NCBI GenBank assembly: GCA_035048815.1
Contig: JAUCBN010000011.1
Location: 20,724,001 to 20,788,000, forward strand
From: Abelmoschus esculentus
Lineage: Eukaryota; Streptophyta; Magnoliopsida; Malvales; Malvaceae
Direction: 5' to 3'
DNA: 64,000 nucleotides
Shown here: piece after piece, positions 11,950 to 24,400 of the stretch
Numbering within the stretch: the first letter of the stretch is position 1
Layout of the letters: every line of letters begins with the position of its first letter
Position numbers and translations under genes: made by a program
Notes under the pieces: generated by a model
Databases searched by the model: none
Told to the model about the DNA's origin: nothing
The model's input: the letters and a program-made list of their open reading frames with translations, nothing else

Positions 11950-12900
11950 ATATAAATTGGATGTGAGATTATAGCGAAAAATGGTATAATTGTACGGTGA
12001 CATCAACGATGAATAAACAATATACAATCGGGAGTTTTGGGTGTTTTCGGTTCGGTTTTGATTTAATTTGATAAATTATTTTAGTAACTTCGATGTTCAG
12101 TTTGGTTAATTTTAGTTTTCAATTTTTTCATATTAACGTTAGATTTTAAAAAATATATATTTTATTTTGGTAAAATAGTTTTGTTTTATGACTTTTAAAT
12201 ATTAAAAGGTAAAATTTTAAGATATTTTTTATAAATATTTATTAAAAACTTATTTTTTAAGTAAAAAATAAAAATTAAAAATATATCTATAATATTTTAA
12301 GTATAAAATATATTTTTAACTTATAAAAATAATTAAAAAATCAATTTCAGTTTAATTTGGTTAACTACTATTTATAAATATACAAATTATATTACTTCAG
12401 TTCATATCAATTCGATTCAATTTTTGATTTTACGGTTAACTATACTCGATCTAAGTCGTTTTGAATTCCCCGTGCCCCATGAAAGCATGGGCACTGGCAA
12501 ACCATTACCATTAGAAAGAGAACATTTTATTCTCAAATTCCCATCTTTTCTTTTCTTATTTGTGGAATTTTCTTCACGTCTTTCTTCTTCCTTGGCTATA
12601 TATCCAAATGGAGTATATAAGTTGACAGTGGCACATGATCATAAAGAATCGTACCAAATTTGAACCATACAAAATAAAATAAGATAAATAATTTTAGTTA
12701 CTAGATTAATTAATAGTTTTTTAAAAATATTTTTAATAAATATAAATTATAGGTTTTGTGACATGAATATAAACACTCAAAAATAATATATTTAAACTAG
12801 ATGATAATCCTAAAAAATCTAAACTAACTCAAAGTTTTTCATGTACTCTGCTTTATTTGCATAAATCAAAGAATTAAGTTTGACTCTTAAAATAAATTAC
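11950..12900. other. AT-rich intergenic DNA
   Basis: No gene recognised. The 79-codon frame at 12424-12663 has no identifiable feature and is probably chance. Confidence 0.4.
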
Positions 12901-13150
12901 ACCAACTTTTGACAGTCTCCTTTAGTGTAAACTTCTTGTGAATAAGGCCAAGATCTTAAGAAAAAACTTTACACTTAGCCTTTACAAGCGCCTTAGTAAA
13001 GATGTTTGCAGCTTGTTCATCGGACTTAATATCTTGAGATAGAACTTTGTCTTGAACAAAATGATAATAAATTTTAATATATTTAGAACGAACATAAAAT
13101 ACAAGATTTCTATCAAGTTTTATAGCACTCTCATTAATTTTAACCGTGAT
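12900..13150 (-). pseudogene. Ty1-copia RNase H relic
   Basis: Read on the minus strand from about 13138, the translation gives NESAIKL..., then a block with RSKYIKIYYHFVQDKVL, then DEQAANIFTKALVKAK. These correspond to the NxSAIxL, SKHIxIRYHFIREKV and DQVADIFTKAL landmarks near the end of copia polyproteins. A stop follows a few codons later. The conserved RNase H core residues upstream and the rest of pol are missing. It is a fragment of an old element and not functional. Confidence 0.7.
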
Positions 13151-13159
13151 CAGTACTTT

Positions 13160-14237
13160 AAATTATATTTTTAGAGTATGTGAAGTCGTTAAAGAACCTA
13201 TCTTATCAGCTTATCAAAGGGTTAGGTTGGAATTGGTTCTAGGTTCGTTGAGGGGATAGGTATAAAACTCATAGATTGAGAAATTCATGTTAGATATCCA
13301 ACTTAGTTATCTAAGTTCAAGGAGGTTAAATGAAACTATGAAAGGACTCATAGTGTACATTCTTACTACCTATCCCTATGATGAATAATGTACATGCAAA
13401 AGATGAGCTTAATTGCTCTTAATAAATTCATAGACCATGTTTTAGGTGGTCTTAGTAAGAAAGACTAGATGAATTTACCGTTAGAAATAATGAGTTTTAT
13501 CTCTTATGAATTCAATCTCAAGAGTTTGAGTTGTTTTATTGAGAAGAACTTATTGAATCGCAGATTAAAGTGGTTGAGTTTTTATTCTTAATAAATTCTT
13601 ATCCTAAAATTTGGGTGGTTAATTTTATAAATAAATTTAAAGAATTCACCTATTTATATGAGAGGCTGAGCTTAAGGAATAAACACTTAATTATTTTATA
13701 GTCCTGACTCGATGATTTTATTAAGAAAAAACTGATGAAATAACCTACGTAATATTGAGTTATTTTTTCTAATACACTTACTATAATCCTGAGGTAAGAT
13801 GGCAAAATATATATTTTTGTATATGTATATCTTACATATCGAGGACTTCAGTGGATGAAGAAATTAGTTGTGTGTCATGAGTTTATCTTTATCTTAGAAA
13901 AGTTCAAGGTTAGTTTCACTTATCTAAAAAACAGATTGCTCATTATCCCTACGTGCTAGTTCAAAATATGTTCACTAGTGCTTAAACAATTAATCTTGCA
14001 ACTAAAAAAGAAATTTGATGATCAGAGGATCAATACCACAGAAATCTACTCTGATTTTGGGTGTACGAAATAAAGAGTGACCGTGTTAATCTCAAGGGAT
14101 AAGTCGTCTATCGTAGCGATTACACACATCAAGACGAATTCATTTTTAAGGCTGTGATCAATACCATGACATGGTTTGATTTCAAATAAATATTTTATTA
14201 TTTCAGTACTTACGTCAGTAGTCTATTTTTTCCAACA
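13160..14237 (-). other. Possible LTR remnant beside copia relic
   Basis: On the minus strand the right edge reads TGTTGGAAAAAATAGAC, a common LTR start, beginning at 14237. The rest is AT-rich with no ORF, no matching second repeat and no target duplication, so this is only a suggestion from the terminus and the neighbouring copia fragment. Confidence 0.25.
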
Positions 14238-14471
14238 CTATATATGCAAGCTTATCTTATTCATAAATCCACAAATATAGTGCCCTCGAGGGTCGAGGCA
14301 ATATAAGGGATCTAGCACCTTAAATAATTTACAATTCATCTGCATGCTTCCCATTTTTTCTTAACCAAATGTATTTACTTCATAGACTGCATCTGCATTT
14401 GATTCTATTGATGTAAAACTTGTTTTTTTCAAGCAAATATGTCTTCCCTTGTTAGACGACGATCAAACACG

Positions 14472-14980
14472 ATGAAGTGTTTAAAACTCGAGGGACGATG
14501 CTTGCTTACTTTGTGTGTTGTTCTAGCTCGACTTAGGACTTACACCATGGTTGCTTCAGATCAGGAGAAGATACTTTTCGGAAATACATGATCTGTTCAG
14601 AGACATATAGATGAAAATGACAGTGAAGATGAACGGGTGTACGAGCCTACTAGGTAAAGAAGACGATGGGGTACCGACACCGTTGTCTCTCTCCGGTGGC
14701 GGACGGATGGTGTTGTTTGCAGTTTGAGGGTCAACCTTACAAGTACAAGTACAACATGCTTCCTCCCTTACCGGCATGGCGGAATCTGACTCCGCCGCGT
14801 ACACTTTACCCTCAACAGCCAGTTTACGTGACTGAGAATTACAGCCTCCAGAGATTCTCCTTCACAGGCTCCCAAGAAATTAGCAGGGAAGACGGAAGAT
14901 ATCTGTCTTTACTCCAACAGAGTCATGCTTGTAAAACTGTTATGCCATCACACACTTCCTCCACTTGTATGGGTTTCTAG
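14472..14980 (+). CDS. Unrecognised short ORFs in a GC-richer patch; doubtful gene
   Basis: Two frames lie on the plus strand. 14472-14591 encodes 39 aa starting MKCLKLEGRCLLTLCVVLA, which looks like a short hydrophobic leader. 14666-14980 encodes 104 aa with a proline/tyrosine-rich part (QPYKYKYN, LPPLPAWRNL, LYPQQPVYV) and no family I know. The opposite strand is also open across 14804-14556. The patch is visibly richer in G and C than its flanks, so it may be the remains of a gene or a small secreted-peptide gene with an unrecognised intron. I cannot assign a function, and the coding strand is uncertain. Confidence 0.25.
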
Positions 14981-14989
14981 GGTTTGGCT

Positions 14990-15759
14990 AATGGATGGAT
15001 GCATATGGGTAAATTACAATTTTAATCCTTGAACTTTTTTTATTTCTATATTGATTATTAAAATTTAAATTTTTTAAATTTATTATTATTTTTTTAATAA
15101 ATTATATGTCCATTATATGATAGTTCATGTCGGGATTCGTGGCTCCCCTTCCAACAATATCTTCTTCAAGGTTTAAACTCGAATTCTCTCCTTGGGAGAG
15201 CAATGTGTCTTGCCATTGTACCCGACACTAATCGATAAATTTATTATTATTTTGATTATTCTGTTGTTAAATATTTAATATAATATTATGACTGGATACT
15301 TAACTTTTAAAAATATAGTATAGTTCCAAAACTTTATTTTTTTAAAAAAAATATCTTTGATTTTGGATTCTCATTTATTTATTTAAACATATTTTTCTAA
15401 ATTTTAACGATAAAAAATAAAGAAAAAAGTGTGTACTATATATAAATTTAAGAATTAAATAAATATTTTATCTAAAATTCAGGAATTGAATTTAAAATTA
15501 TACCCTCTACTAAAATTATATAAAAATCTTTTAAAAATAATAAATTATATATTTAATATATCATTTATTTTTAATTTTATTTTGATCACTCAATTATTTT
15601 TTGATAAAATTATATTGAATGCTATAATATTTTTAAGAATACTAGTATATTATTTTTAATTAATATTTTTAATATCTTTATTTTTTTTATTTTTAAACGT
15701 GTCATCACCTTATTGATAAAAAAATAAAGGATTGTGTGGATGATGACTATGAGAAAAAT
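14990..15759. other. AT-rich intergenic DNA
   Basis: No gene or repeat recognised apart from poly-A/T and AATTTAA words. Confidence 0.5.
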
Positions 15760-16026
15760 TAAGTGACAAAAAATTATATTCTTATCACATTATTTATGAG
15801 ATCAATCAATAAAAAATATTTATTTAATTAATTTTTTAACTCATCTTTTTTATCAAGTGAATATTTATTAATATTATCGTAAATTAAGTTTTAAAATATT
15901 TTTTACCAAATGAAGATTCACTTGATAAAATAATAAAATAAAAATAATTAAATAATATATTTAATTGGTTAATCTCATATATAATGTGACAAGAATAACT
16001 AATGGTATAATTTTTACTAAGTGACC
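15760..16026. mobile_element. MITE with 9-bp target duplication
   Basis: The element is about 15769-16017. Its arms read ..TTCTTATCACATTATTTATGAGAT.. and, reverse-complemented from the right, ..TTCTTGTCACATTATATATGAGAT... It is flanked by TAAGTGACA (15760-15768) and TAAGTGACC (16018-16026), a nine-base duplication with one change. Nine bases is the usual target size of Mutator-like transposons. Confidence 0.7.
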
Positions 16027-16139
16027 GAAAAAAGAAACACGGAAGAAATAAACTGGGTACCAACTAGGTAATTTACCCTAAAAAGATTACCACTGCTTTG
16101 ATCTTGGTTTTAACGAAAACGATAAAATCTGTGAGAATT

Positions 16140-18046
16140 TAATGAAATTGTTGTTTGGGGTTCAAAAACCCTTGAAAACAAGCATTTTTCCAGTCGAAAG
16201 CGAACGCACTAGCGGCTCTACTCTGTTTATTGTTCCTCCCTAAATTCCAGCTCCAAAGGTCAGACTCTTCTTTCTTTAGTTTCTAAATACCAAACATTAA
16301 CGATTTGTGGCAGCATGTATGTGTTATATCTTCTTTGTAATTTGATTTATAACTTGGCATCTGCATTTTCTGTTCTTTTTTCCCTTTCAGCTATATTTGT
16401 GATCTTTAGCTTACTTTTCGGGCTCTTAATTTGAGTTCATTTTACCTGTTCTATGCATAATTATCCTGCCAATAATGGGTTTATGTTGCTGCATGATGAG
16501 ATGCTTTTCTTCCTTTTAGGAAATGGGTATTTTCTCAATTGTTGTTAAAAATAGTATGGTTGCTAAAGCTCATAGCTTTTAGGAATTATTATTGTTGATG
16601 ACAATAGTGCGGTTGTGGTGGTTTTAGGCGGTTCGCCCCTTTTGTTTTGGGGGAAGAGCTCGATAATGGTTTAGAGAAGATGGGGAAGGTGAAAATGGTT
16701 CAAAGAGAGGTTTTGTTAAAGCTCAATGCTTTTAGGAATTATTATTGTTGATGACAAAGTGTGGTTGTGGTGGTATTAGGCAGTTCGCCCCTTTTGGTTT
16801 GGGCGGAGAGCTTGATAATGGTTTAGAGAAGATGGGGAAGGATCCGTCAAAAAGAGATGGGGAAGGAAGATGAAATTGGGTTCAAAGAGAGGTTCTGCTA
16901 AAGGTCAAAGCTTTTAGGAATTATTGTTGTTGATGACAAGAGTGTGGTTGCGGTGGTGTGAGGCCGTTCACCCCTTTTGGTTTGGGCAGAGAATTTGGTA
17001 ATGGTTTAGAGAAGATGGGGAAAGAAGATGAAGTCGGGTTCAAAGAGAGGTTTTGGGATCTCCTTTCCGTCTTAAAACCACAACCATCCGACTCTTGTCG
17101 TTTGGTTTTGTACAATAAGAAACTTAATCTGGTTGTGATTGTTTGACAGAGCTGTCGTTTTTGTTCACAATATACATATATATAGATGAGTATGTGTTTT
17201 TGCAGTATGCTGAGAGTGGAATTAACCATTTATTTTTACGTGTTATAAAAATTGTGAATTTTGAGGCTTTTGGTTTGCAATAAGGGCTTTAATGAGCCTT
17301 GTTTGGAATTTTCTTTTATATTGGTTTAAAATCTTTCAGCCATAAGATGGGTAGCTTGATTATGGTGGTTGGGAAACCAAGTGGAAAATGGTTGTTATTG
17401 AGAGGTGAGATGCAGGTTCTTATGTACATGGACTATTCATTTTTCCTAAAGTTTTCATGACCAATATTTGTGTCGGAAACATAGTTTAGACAGACATGGA
17501 TATGATCCTCCAAACATATTGAAAAACTTGAACATGTTTATAGGGGACAATACCAGTTTTCGACATGCACTTGAGTCTTGATAACATTGGTAGGCTATAT
17601 TAACCGATAGTAGCAGCTTTGCCGATTCTGTTTGTGATTTTACCTCTTATGTTCACAGATTATATGAAGAAAATGGCACTCATCTAATGTTTTCAGATGC
17701 TAACATGAATGCATAAAGTTTGAATGTGTTGTTTCTAGACATACTGGAACTTTATAATGAGTAATGACTGCAAATGGATATTATTTGCCTTTTAAAACCC
17801 GATCTCTCTCTTTTTTTTTTCATTTTATATCTGCTTCTGCTTGTTATAAGATTCAATCGCCATTTGCCACTGGAATTTTTTATTCTGTTAAAAGTAAATT
17901 TGATTCGAATAAATATAACTGCTAGCTGTTCAGTCAAGAAATGAATAAAGATAGCTCATTGCTGTATTTTTCTCTTCCATTGAAGAGTGTTGAAGGGAAG
18001 GTAGGGAAAGAAGAAAGGTTAAAGGTCTTGCGTACTACCATTTGCA
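16140..18046 (+). other. Probable 5' untranslated exon and leader intron of the Cys-rich gene
   Basis: The stretch 16140-16260 is less AT-rich than its surroundings and ends ..GCTCCAAAG|GTCAG, a possible donor. A pyrimidine-rich tract followed by TTGAAG at about 17985 is a possible acceptor, leaving about 60 bases of leader before the ATG at 18047. In-frame TAA at 18020-18022 shows the coding frame does not extend into it. This is inference without transcript data. Confidence 0.35.
16555..17110 (+). repeat. Triplicated ~150-180-bp segment
   Basis: Three tandem copies begin at the phrase GCTTTTAGGAATTATT, at 16575, 16728 and 16910. Each continues through GTTGATGACAA, GTTCGCCCCTTTTG, AATGGTTTAGAGAAGATGGGG and GGTTCAAAGAGAGGTT. 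Spacings are 153 and 182 bases; copy 2 has extra sequence near its end. Copy 3 keeps an open frame (16958-17146) but the others do not, so I do not call a gene. Confidence 0.85.
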
Positions 18047-18427
18047 ATGGTGGATATGTGGTGGTCACTTCTTGGGGCTGCCATTCCGGCTGTTATTGCG
18101 GGACAAGCCTTTAGGATGAAGAAAAAGCATACCGAAGAACAGAGAATCAAGAGTGCCAGGGGAAGGGAGAGGAGCTCAGATGATATCTTTGTTTGCGAGA
18201 GAGTGTGCACATCAAAGAGAATGTTGAAAAAGGTTGGGGCATTTTCAAAGGATCCTATTCCCGATACTTGTGTTACTGTCTGTGGTGTGTCCGAGCTTGA
18301 TGCTTGCTCCGATGCTTGTGCTCGTACTGTTTGTGTTAACCAACATCAGTTACCCAACTGGAATGACATTTGCCTCCGGAGGTGTCAGAGCGAATGTCTT
18401 AGACTATCTGCTTCTAATTCTTCTTAA
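18047..18427 (+). CDS. Conserved plant protein, ten cysteines, membrane-anchored N-terminus
   Basis: A single uninterrupted frame of 126 aa. Residues 5-22 (WWSLLGAAIPAVIAGQAF) are hydrophobic and could be a signal anchor or membrane segment. A basic stretch follows (KKKHTEEQRIKSARGRER, 25-42). Residues 50-117 hold ten cysteines, at 50, 54, 75, 79, 87, 91, 96, 109, 113 and 117, mostly in C-x3-C pairs, which suggests disulphide-bonded helical hairpins. From memory it resembles the small uncharacterised Arabidopsis protein At5g64816, which is conserved across plants; I could not check that. The start is supported by an in-frame stop at 18020 and the lack of any ATG between. The function is unknown. 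Thionin-like folding is possible, but nothing here indicates toxicity. Confidence 0.85.
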   Translation: MVDMWWSLLGAAIPAVIAGQAFRMKKKHTEEQRIKSARGRERSSDDIFVCERVCTSKRMLKKVGAFSKDPIPDTCVTVCGVSELDACSDACARTVCVNQHQLPNWNDICLRRCQSECLRLSASNSS

Positions 18428-19080
18428 TGTAGACTGCCGTACCCTTTAGATTTTTGAACAGCACGGCAAAACATGATGAACATTCGCATTTAGTTTCAAT
18501 GGCTTTTGTTTCTGTTTCAGTTTCAAAACATGGTTTGTCATGTCCATGTTGATCCTTTTCGCTGTCCTTACGTAATTGTTGGAGTTGAAAGAACTATCCT
18601 TTGCACGTAGAATGCTTGCTCCTTTTTAGATGATCATGGTCATAGCAAATAGTTGTACACTGTGCCAACGGATCCTACCTCTCTTTCTCTTGCTCTCTCT
18701 CTCTCTGTTGTGGGTGGGGAGGCCTCACATAGAGTCATCATATCACCTTATAAAATATTGATATATTTAAGGACCATTTATGTAATAATTTAATAAGTTT
18801 AATAATATTTTGCAATAATTTAATAATATTTAATGATTATTTTATAATAATTTAATATTTTATAATTTTTAAATTTTAATAATTAAAAAATATTTTTATT
18901 TAGTTTAATGATCATTTATGTACTTTATTTTTTATCAAATAAGAGGAAATTCAATATTTTATTTGACATATTGATAAGATAATTTTTGTGTTATACGTTA
19001 GGGGATGGGTACCTAACTAAATCAGTCGATTTGAATATAAAATTTATAAAATAACAATAATTTACTGATTTTAAACAATC
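18428..19080. other. 3' flank of the Cys-rich gene and AT-rich DNA
   Basis: 18428-18660 is probably 3' untranslated sequence. A (CT)n tract lies at about 18681-18708. The rest is AT-rich with AATTTAATAATATTT-like repeats. No gene is seen. Confidence 0.5.
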
Positions 19081-19084
19081 ATAT

Positions 19085-19135
19085 AGCAATACTTGGTAAA
19101 AAATGTTTTAAACTTAATTTACAATAAATGTTAGT
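19085..19135. mobile_element. MITE fragment, left of the gypsy insertion
   Basis: The text ACTTGGTAAAAAATG..AACTTAATTTACAATAAATG is the reverse complement of the MITE centre seen at about 15870-15915, and it continues at 28700 after the gypsy element. Together they show the gypsy element landed in the middle of this MITE. The outer left arm is lost. Confidence 0.6.
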
Positions 19136-21344
19136 TGTAACCCCCTAAATCGGCCTATGCGAGAAGCCAGTCTAGAGGTCACATTGATTGTTAAAACATA
19201 AATCGAGTTTCAAGTAAACTAAAAATATCCGATATGAAAAATAAAACTGGATGTCCTCTAAAACAAGTAAAAACGTTACTAAAATTGGACATCCTGAAAA
19301 CACAGTTGTTCACGAAAAATAATCCTCAAATCCGAAGTCAAACGTAAAATATTTAAAATAACATCATTGACAAAAATAGCTCATGCCACCCTAAATATAA
19401 CTGGAAATTTAAAGCATTACTTAAAAGAATAACTGGAAATGAGTAGATCCTTCAAGTGCCAAATCCGGGACGCCTATCTACGACTATCTGAGAGGGGGAG
19501 AAAACGGTATGAGCTACGGAGCTCAGTGTGGTCCAACAGTGTAAGTAAAATACATGTAAAATCAATAAACAGAAATAATAGTAAATCAGGTCATGTATGT
19601 GCATGTCATGCTACCCTCCAACCGAACTCCTAGATACAGTTCCCCAGAACAGTATCAGACACAGGCATTAACCTAGGCCCACCGGGGTGAAGGTACTGAC
19701 CTAAGGATTCACCTTAGGGTACAGGCGGAATTACCCCGATCGTAACACGGGAACCGATATCAGGCGAAATTACCCTAACCGAAGCTAGGAACCGTAAACA
19801 GGCGGAATTACTAGCGGGATCAAGGCTGAACCGAAACTCTACACAACATAATATATCTCAGTCCCAAGATATCAGGCATGCAGTAATATCAGGTATAATG
19901 ATAACAATGTCAAGAATTAACCCGATGTTAAGATACACCAAAGCAGGAAGCATTATAAAGAGTATTTCATGCTTAAAATTCAAATATATATATTTACGTA
20001 AATTCCAGAAAAAATAGTCATGTGCACATGTCAAGTTTGTTCAAAACAGGAAAACAATAATACACAGTTATATAGCATACAAGGAAACACACCTCGAATG
20101 GCAGAAACAGATAGGTGATCTACTGGGCATTCGAACCTCGCTTTGTAGCAATACTGGATCCTAGAAATATAAGATATAATTTTATTAAAATAGAAACTAA
20201 AAACTAAATTGACCAATTAGAGGCATAAGAACGTATGGGTTATGATCGGCTCTCGAGTTCGGTCGAAACGGGAGGAATTGGGCTGGGTCGAAACACGATC
20301 GGGAGAACTATGGGGTCCTACAAATAAGCAGGTATAGACATTAGACTTTAACCACAATTCAGGACTTTAGTTAACTTAGAAGAAAAGTTTGACTCGAGAC
20401 TTAAAAGTCCAATTTGGAGGCTTTTGGGTTCGAATTTCGAGAAACAAACTTCACGGATGGACTCAGGGCGTCGAAAAACATAAAATAAGAGTTTTTGAAA
20501 ATTTTGACTTTTGGGGTCAAAGTCAACGCTGACGTCAGCAGTCAAAGTCAACGCTGACGTTAGCAGTCAAAGTCAATGTTGACGTCATACTGACATCACG
20601 GTTAACGATCAACGGTCAACAGGTTGGGTCAACGGGTCGGGTCGGTTAATAGGTCGGTCAACGGGTCGGGCTGGACAAGTTTGGACCGGGTTTGGACTGG
20701 CTGGCTTCAGGCCACCGTCCAGGGCGGCAGAAATCACCCCGGCGGTACGTGAAGGCCACGCACAGCCCCCAACGATCGGAAAAAGCTCCAACAAGACGAT
20801 TTCCTCACCATAAATACCCCAAAACACCGAAACAACATCTTAAACCCAAAAAAAAATCGAGAAAGGGGAAAAAATGATACTAACCCTAACCGAACCAAAC
20901 TTCTCCGATGAAGGGGCTGCCGGCGACGGATGGGTGCATGGTTAGAGGGGTTTTGGCCGGCCATAGACAGAGAACAAGACGAGATTGGCGATGCGCTGCA
21001 CGACGTCGATCGAAGGTCGGAAACAATGAAAAACCGAAGGGTTCAAACCTTAGGTTTCGTCGAACTAAACGATCAGCGTTTCCCGACGAACGGCATGGCG
21101 GCACGACGAGTGAGACGAGGGTTTTGGTCGGAGGTCGTTGGCCGATCAATTGGCGGCGACGGCGACACCAACGGACGACCAGAAGAGCAGATCGACGGTG
21201 AGATGAGGGTTCTAGTCGTTTAAGGGAAATGGAGAGTCTTATGATTCGAATAAGAATTATTTTATTTGATCTGATAGACTAGGGTTGAAAAGGGCCCTAA
21301 GATAGGAAAAGTTTTTAGATCCAAACGAAATGGGCTTTAAACTA

Positions 21345-21413
<69 letters not shown>

Positions 21414-21430
21414 TTTTATCGGGTGTTACA
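19136..21430 (-). repeat. 3' LTR of the gypsy element
   Basis: 2,295 bp, TG..CA ends. It holds an (ATT)n array at about 21343-21415 (some 23 units), far longer than in the other LTR. The GC-rich part at 20600-21220 contains GACGTCA-like repeats (CAAAGTCAACGCTGACGTCAG repeated about three times at 20520-20590). Short ORFs in it are not considered genes. Confidence 0.95.
21343..21415. repeat. (ATT)n microsatellite
   Basis: About 23 ATT units in the 3' LTR; the matching position in the 5' LTR (about 28650-28680) has about 10. Confidence 0.95.
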
Positions 21431-24400
21431 ACTCTCCTCCCCTAAGAAGAAATTTTGTCCTCGAAATTTACTTGAACTGAATAGATGTGGGAACTGCTCC
21501 CTCACTAACTCCTCGATCTCCCAGGTGGCCTCAGAAGGGCTACGGTTTCTCCACTGAACTTTAACCATAGGGATATGCCTTCTTCTTAGCATCCTTTCAT
21601 CAAACTCCAGGATCTGAACGGGTTTCTCCTCATAAGACAAGTCTGGGCATAACTCAACATCCTGAACTTGAATAATATGACTCGGATCCGGATGGTACTG
21701 CCTCAACATGGATACATGAAACATGTCATGGATACGGCTAAGCTGAGGAGGTAACTCCAACTGATACGCAACAGGCCCGATTCTTTTTAGAATACGGTAT
21801 GGTCTAATATATCTCGGGCTCAGCTTACCCTTAAACCGGAATCTCAAAACCTTCTTCTATGGAGAGACTTTTAAGAAAACCTGATCACCAATCTCAAACT
21901 CAATATTCTTTGTTCTTCGGTCAACATAAGATTTCTATCTGGTAAAAGCTTCCTTCAGGCGATCCCGGATCAACCTGACAGTCTCCTTAGTCTCCTGAAT
22001 TAACTCGGGACCCAAAGCTTTTTGATCATACAACTCAGTCTAACAGATAGGCGTACGAAACTTACGTCCATACAAAGCCTCATAAGGTGCCATACGAATG
22101 CTAGCCTGGTAACTATTATTATAAGCAAACTCTTCTAATGGCAAGAAATCTTCCCAACTGCCCCGAAAGTTTAGAACACAACCCCGCAACATATCCTCCA
22201 GGATCTGTATCGCTCTCTCAGACTGACCATCTGTCTGAGGATGAAAAGACGTACTGAAGTTTAGACGAGTGCTTAAAGCAGACTATAAAGCCGTCCAGAA
22301 ACGGAAAGTAAACCTCGGATCTCGGTCAGAGATGATAGATAAAGGCACTCCATGCAGTCTGACAATCTCAGAAATATATAATCTAGCCAGCTTTTCCAGA
22401 GAATAAGTGACCCGAACAGGAATGAAGTGAGCTGACTTTGTGAGTCTATCCACAACAACCTAAACAAAATCTCTCTTGGACGGGGTCAGGGGCAAACTCG
22501 TAATAAAATCCATCGTGATACGTTCCCATTTCTATTCGGGAATCTTGATAGGCTGTAAAAGACCAGAAAGATGCTGGTGTTCTGCTTTCACCTACTGACA
22601 AGTTAAACACCTGGATACATAGTCCGAGATATCCTTTTTCATACCTACCCAACGGTACCTCTGTTATAGGTTTTGATACATCTTATCCCCTCCAGGGTGC
22701 ATAGCATAAGGACTACTATGAGCCTCACCGAGAATGGTCTGTCTCAACTCGGGATCGTTGGGAACACAGTAACGACCATTAAAACAAAGAACTCTCTCCT
22801 GATCAAAAGAATAATCAGTAGTGGATCCCTCTTCCACTCATTGCATAATAGGAAGCAAAGAGTCATCTAACCGCTACTTGGCCCTAATCTGCTCAGCCAA
22901 GGTCGGTTTGACCCGCAACCAGCCAAAAGGCTACCATCATCAAACATACTCATCCTGGCGAACAAGGATCTCAGATCTGATATGGTCTTGCGACTCAAAG
23001 CATCTGCAACAACGTTGGCTTTCCCCGGATGATACTCAATCTCACAATCGTAATCCTTAAGAAGTTCCAACCAACGACGCTGCCTTAGATTAAACTCCTT
23101 CTTGGTAAGGAGGTACTTCAGGCTCTTGTGATCAATAAAGATATAACACTTTTCTCCATAGAGATAGTGCCTCTAGATTTTCAGAGCAAAAACCACAACT
23201 GCAAGCTCAAGATCATGAGTAGGGTAGTTACCCTCATGTGGTCTCAACTATCGTGACGCATAAGCGATCACCTTACCATCCTGCATCAGCATGCAACCGA
23301 GCCCTGAACGCGATGCATCATTGTAAATTGTAAAGTCCTTCCCTGACTTAGGTTGGGTCAAAACTGGAGCTCGGGTTAAAACTGATTTCAACTAATCAAA
23401 ACTAGACTGTTGAGCCTCAGACCACACAAACGGGACACCCTTCCTTAAAAGCTTTATCAGATGGGAGGCAATGATGGAAAAACTCTCAACAAAGCGTCGG
23501 TAATACCCAGCTAAACCTAGAAAACTGCGGATCTCAGACACATTCCTAGGAGGCTTCTAACTGGTGATTGCATCAATCTTACTCGGGTCCACCTTGATAC
23601 CTCCAACTGAAACAATATGCCCTAGGAACGTCACCTCACTAAGCCAAAACTCGCACTTACTAAGCTTGGCATACAATTGATGCTCCCTGAGAGTCTGCAA
23701 CACAACTCTCAGATGTCCCACATGCTCGTCCTCAGAGCGAGAATAAACAAAGATATCATCAATAAAAGCAACAACAAACTGGTCGATGTAAGGTCAGAAA
23801 ATGCGGTTCATCATATCCATAAAAGTTGTAGGGGAATTGGTTAAACCAAAAGGCATCACTAAGAACTCATAGTGACTATACCGGGTGCGGAAAGCAGTCT
23901 TAACAACATTAGAGCCCTTAACCTTCAACTGGTAGTATCCAAATCGAAGATCAATCTTCGAGAAAACTGTGGATCCCTGAAATTGATCAAACAAGTCATC
24001 AATCCTGGGTAAAGGATACTTGTTTTTCACTGTTAGCTTATTCAGCCTTCGGTAGTCGATACACAACCGAAGGGAACCATCCTTCTTTTTAACAAAGAGA
24101 ACTGGAGCTCCCCAAGGTGAAGAGTTAGGTCGGATGAACCCTCTGTCAAGCAATTCCTACAACTAAACCTTCAATTCCTTTAACTCCTTCGGAGCCATAC
24201 GATACGGGGCCATAGAAACTGGTGCTGATCCAGGATAAGTCTCAATCTTAAACTCAACCTCCCTGTCTAGATAGAGACCAGACAACTCCTAAGGAAAAAC
24301 ATCAAGAAACTCACAAACAATGTGAATCTCCTGAACCATGGATATAGACCCTTTTGTGTTAAGGAAACAAGCAATAAAGGTCTTATATCCCTTCCGGATC

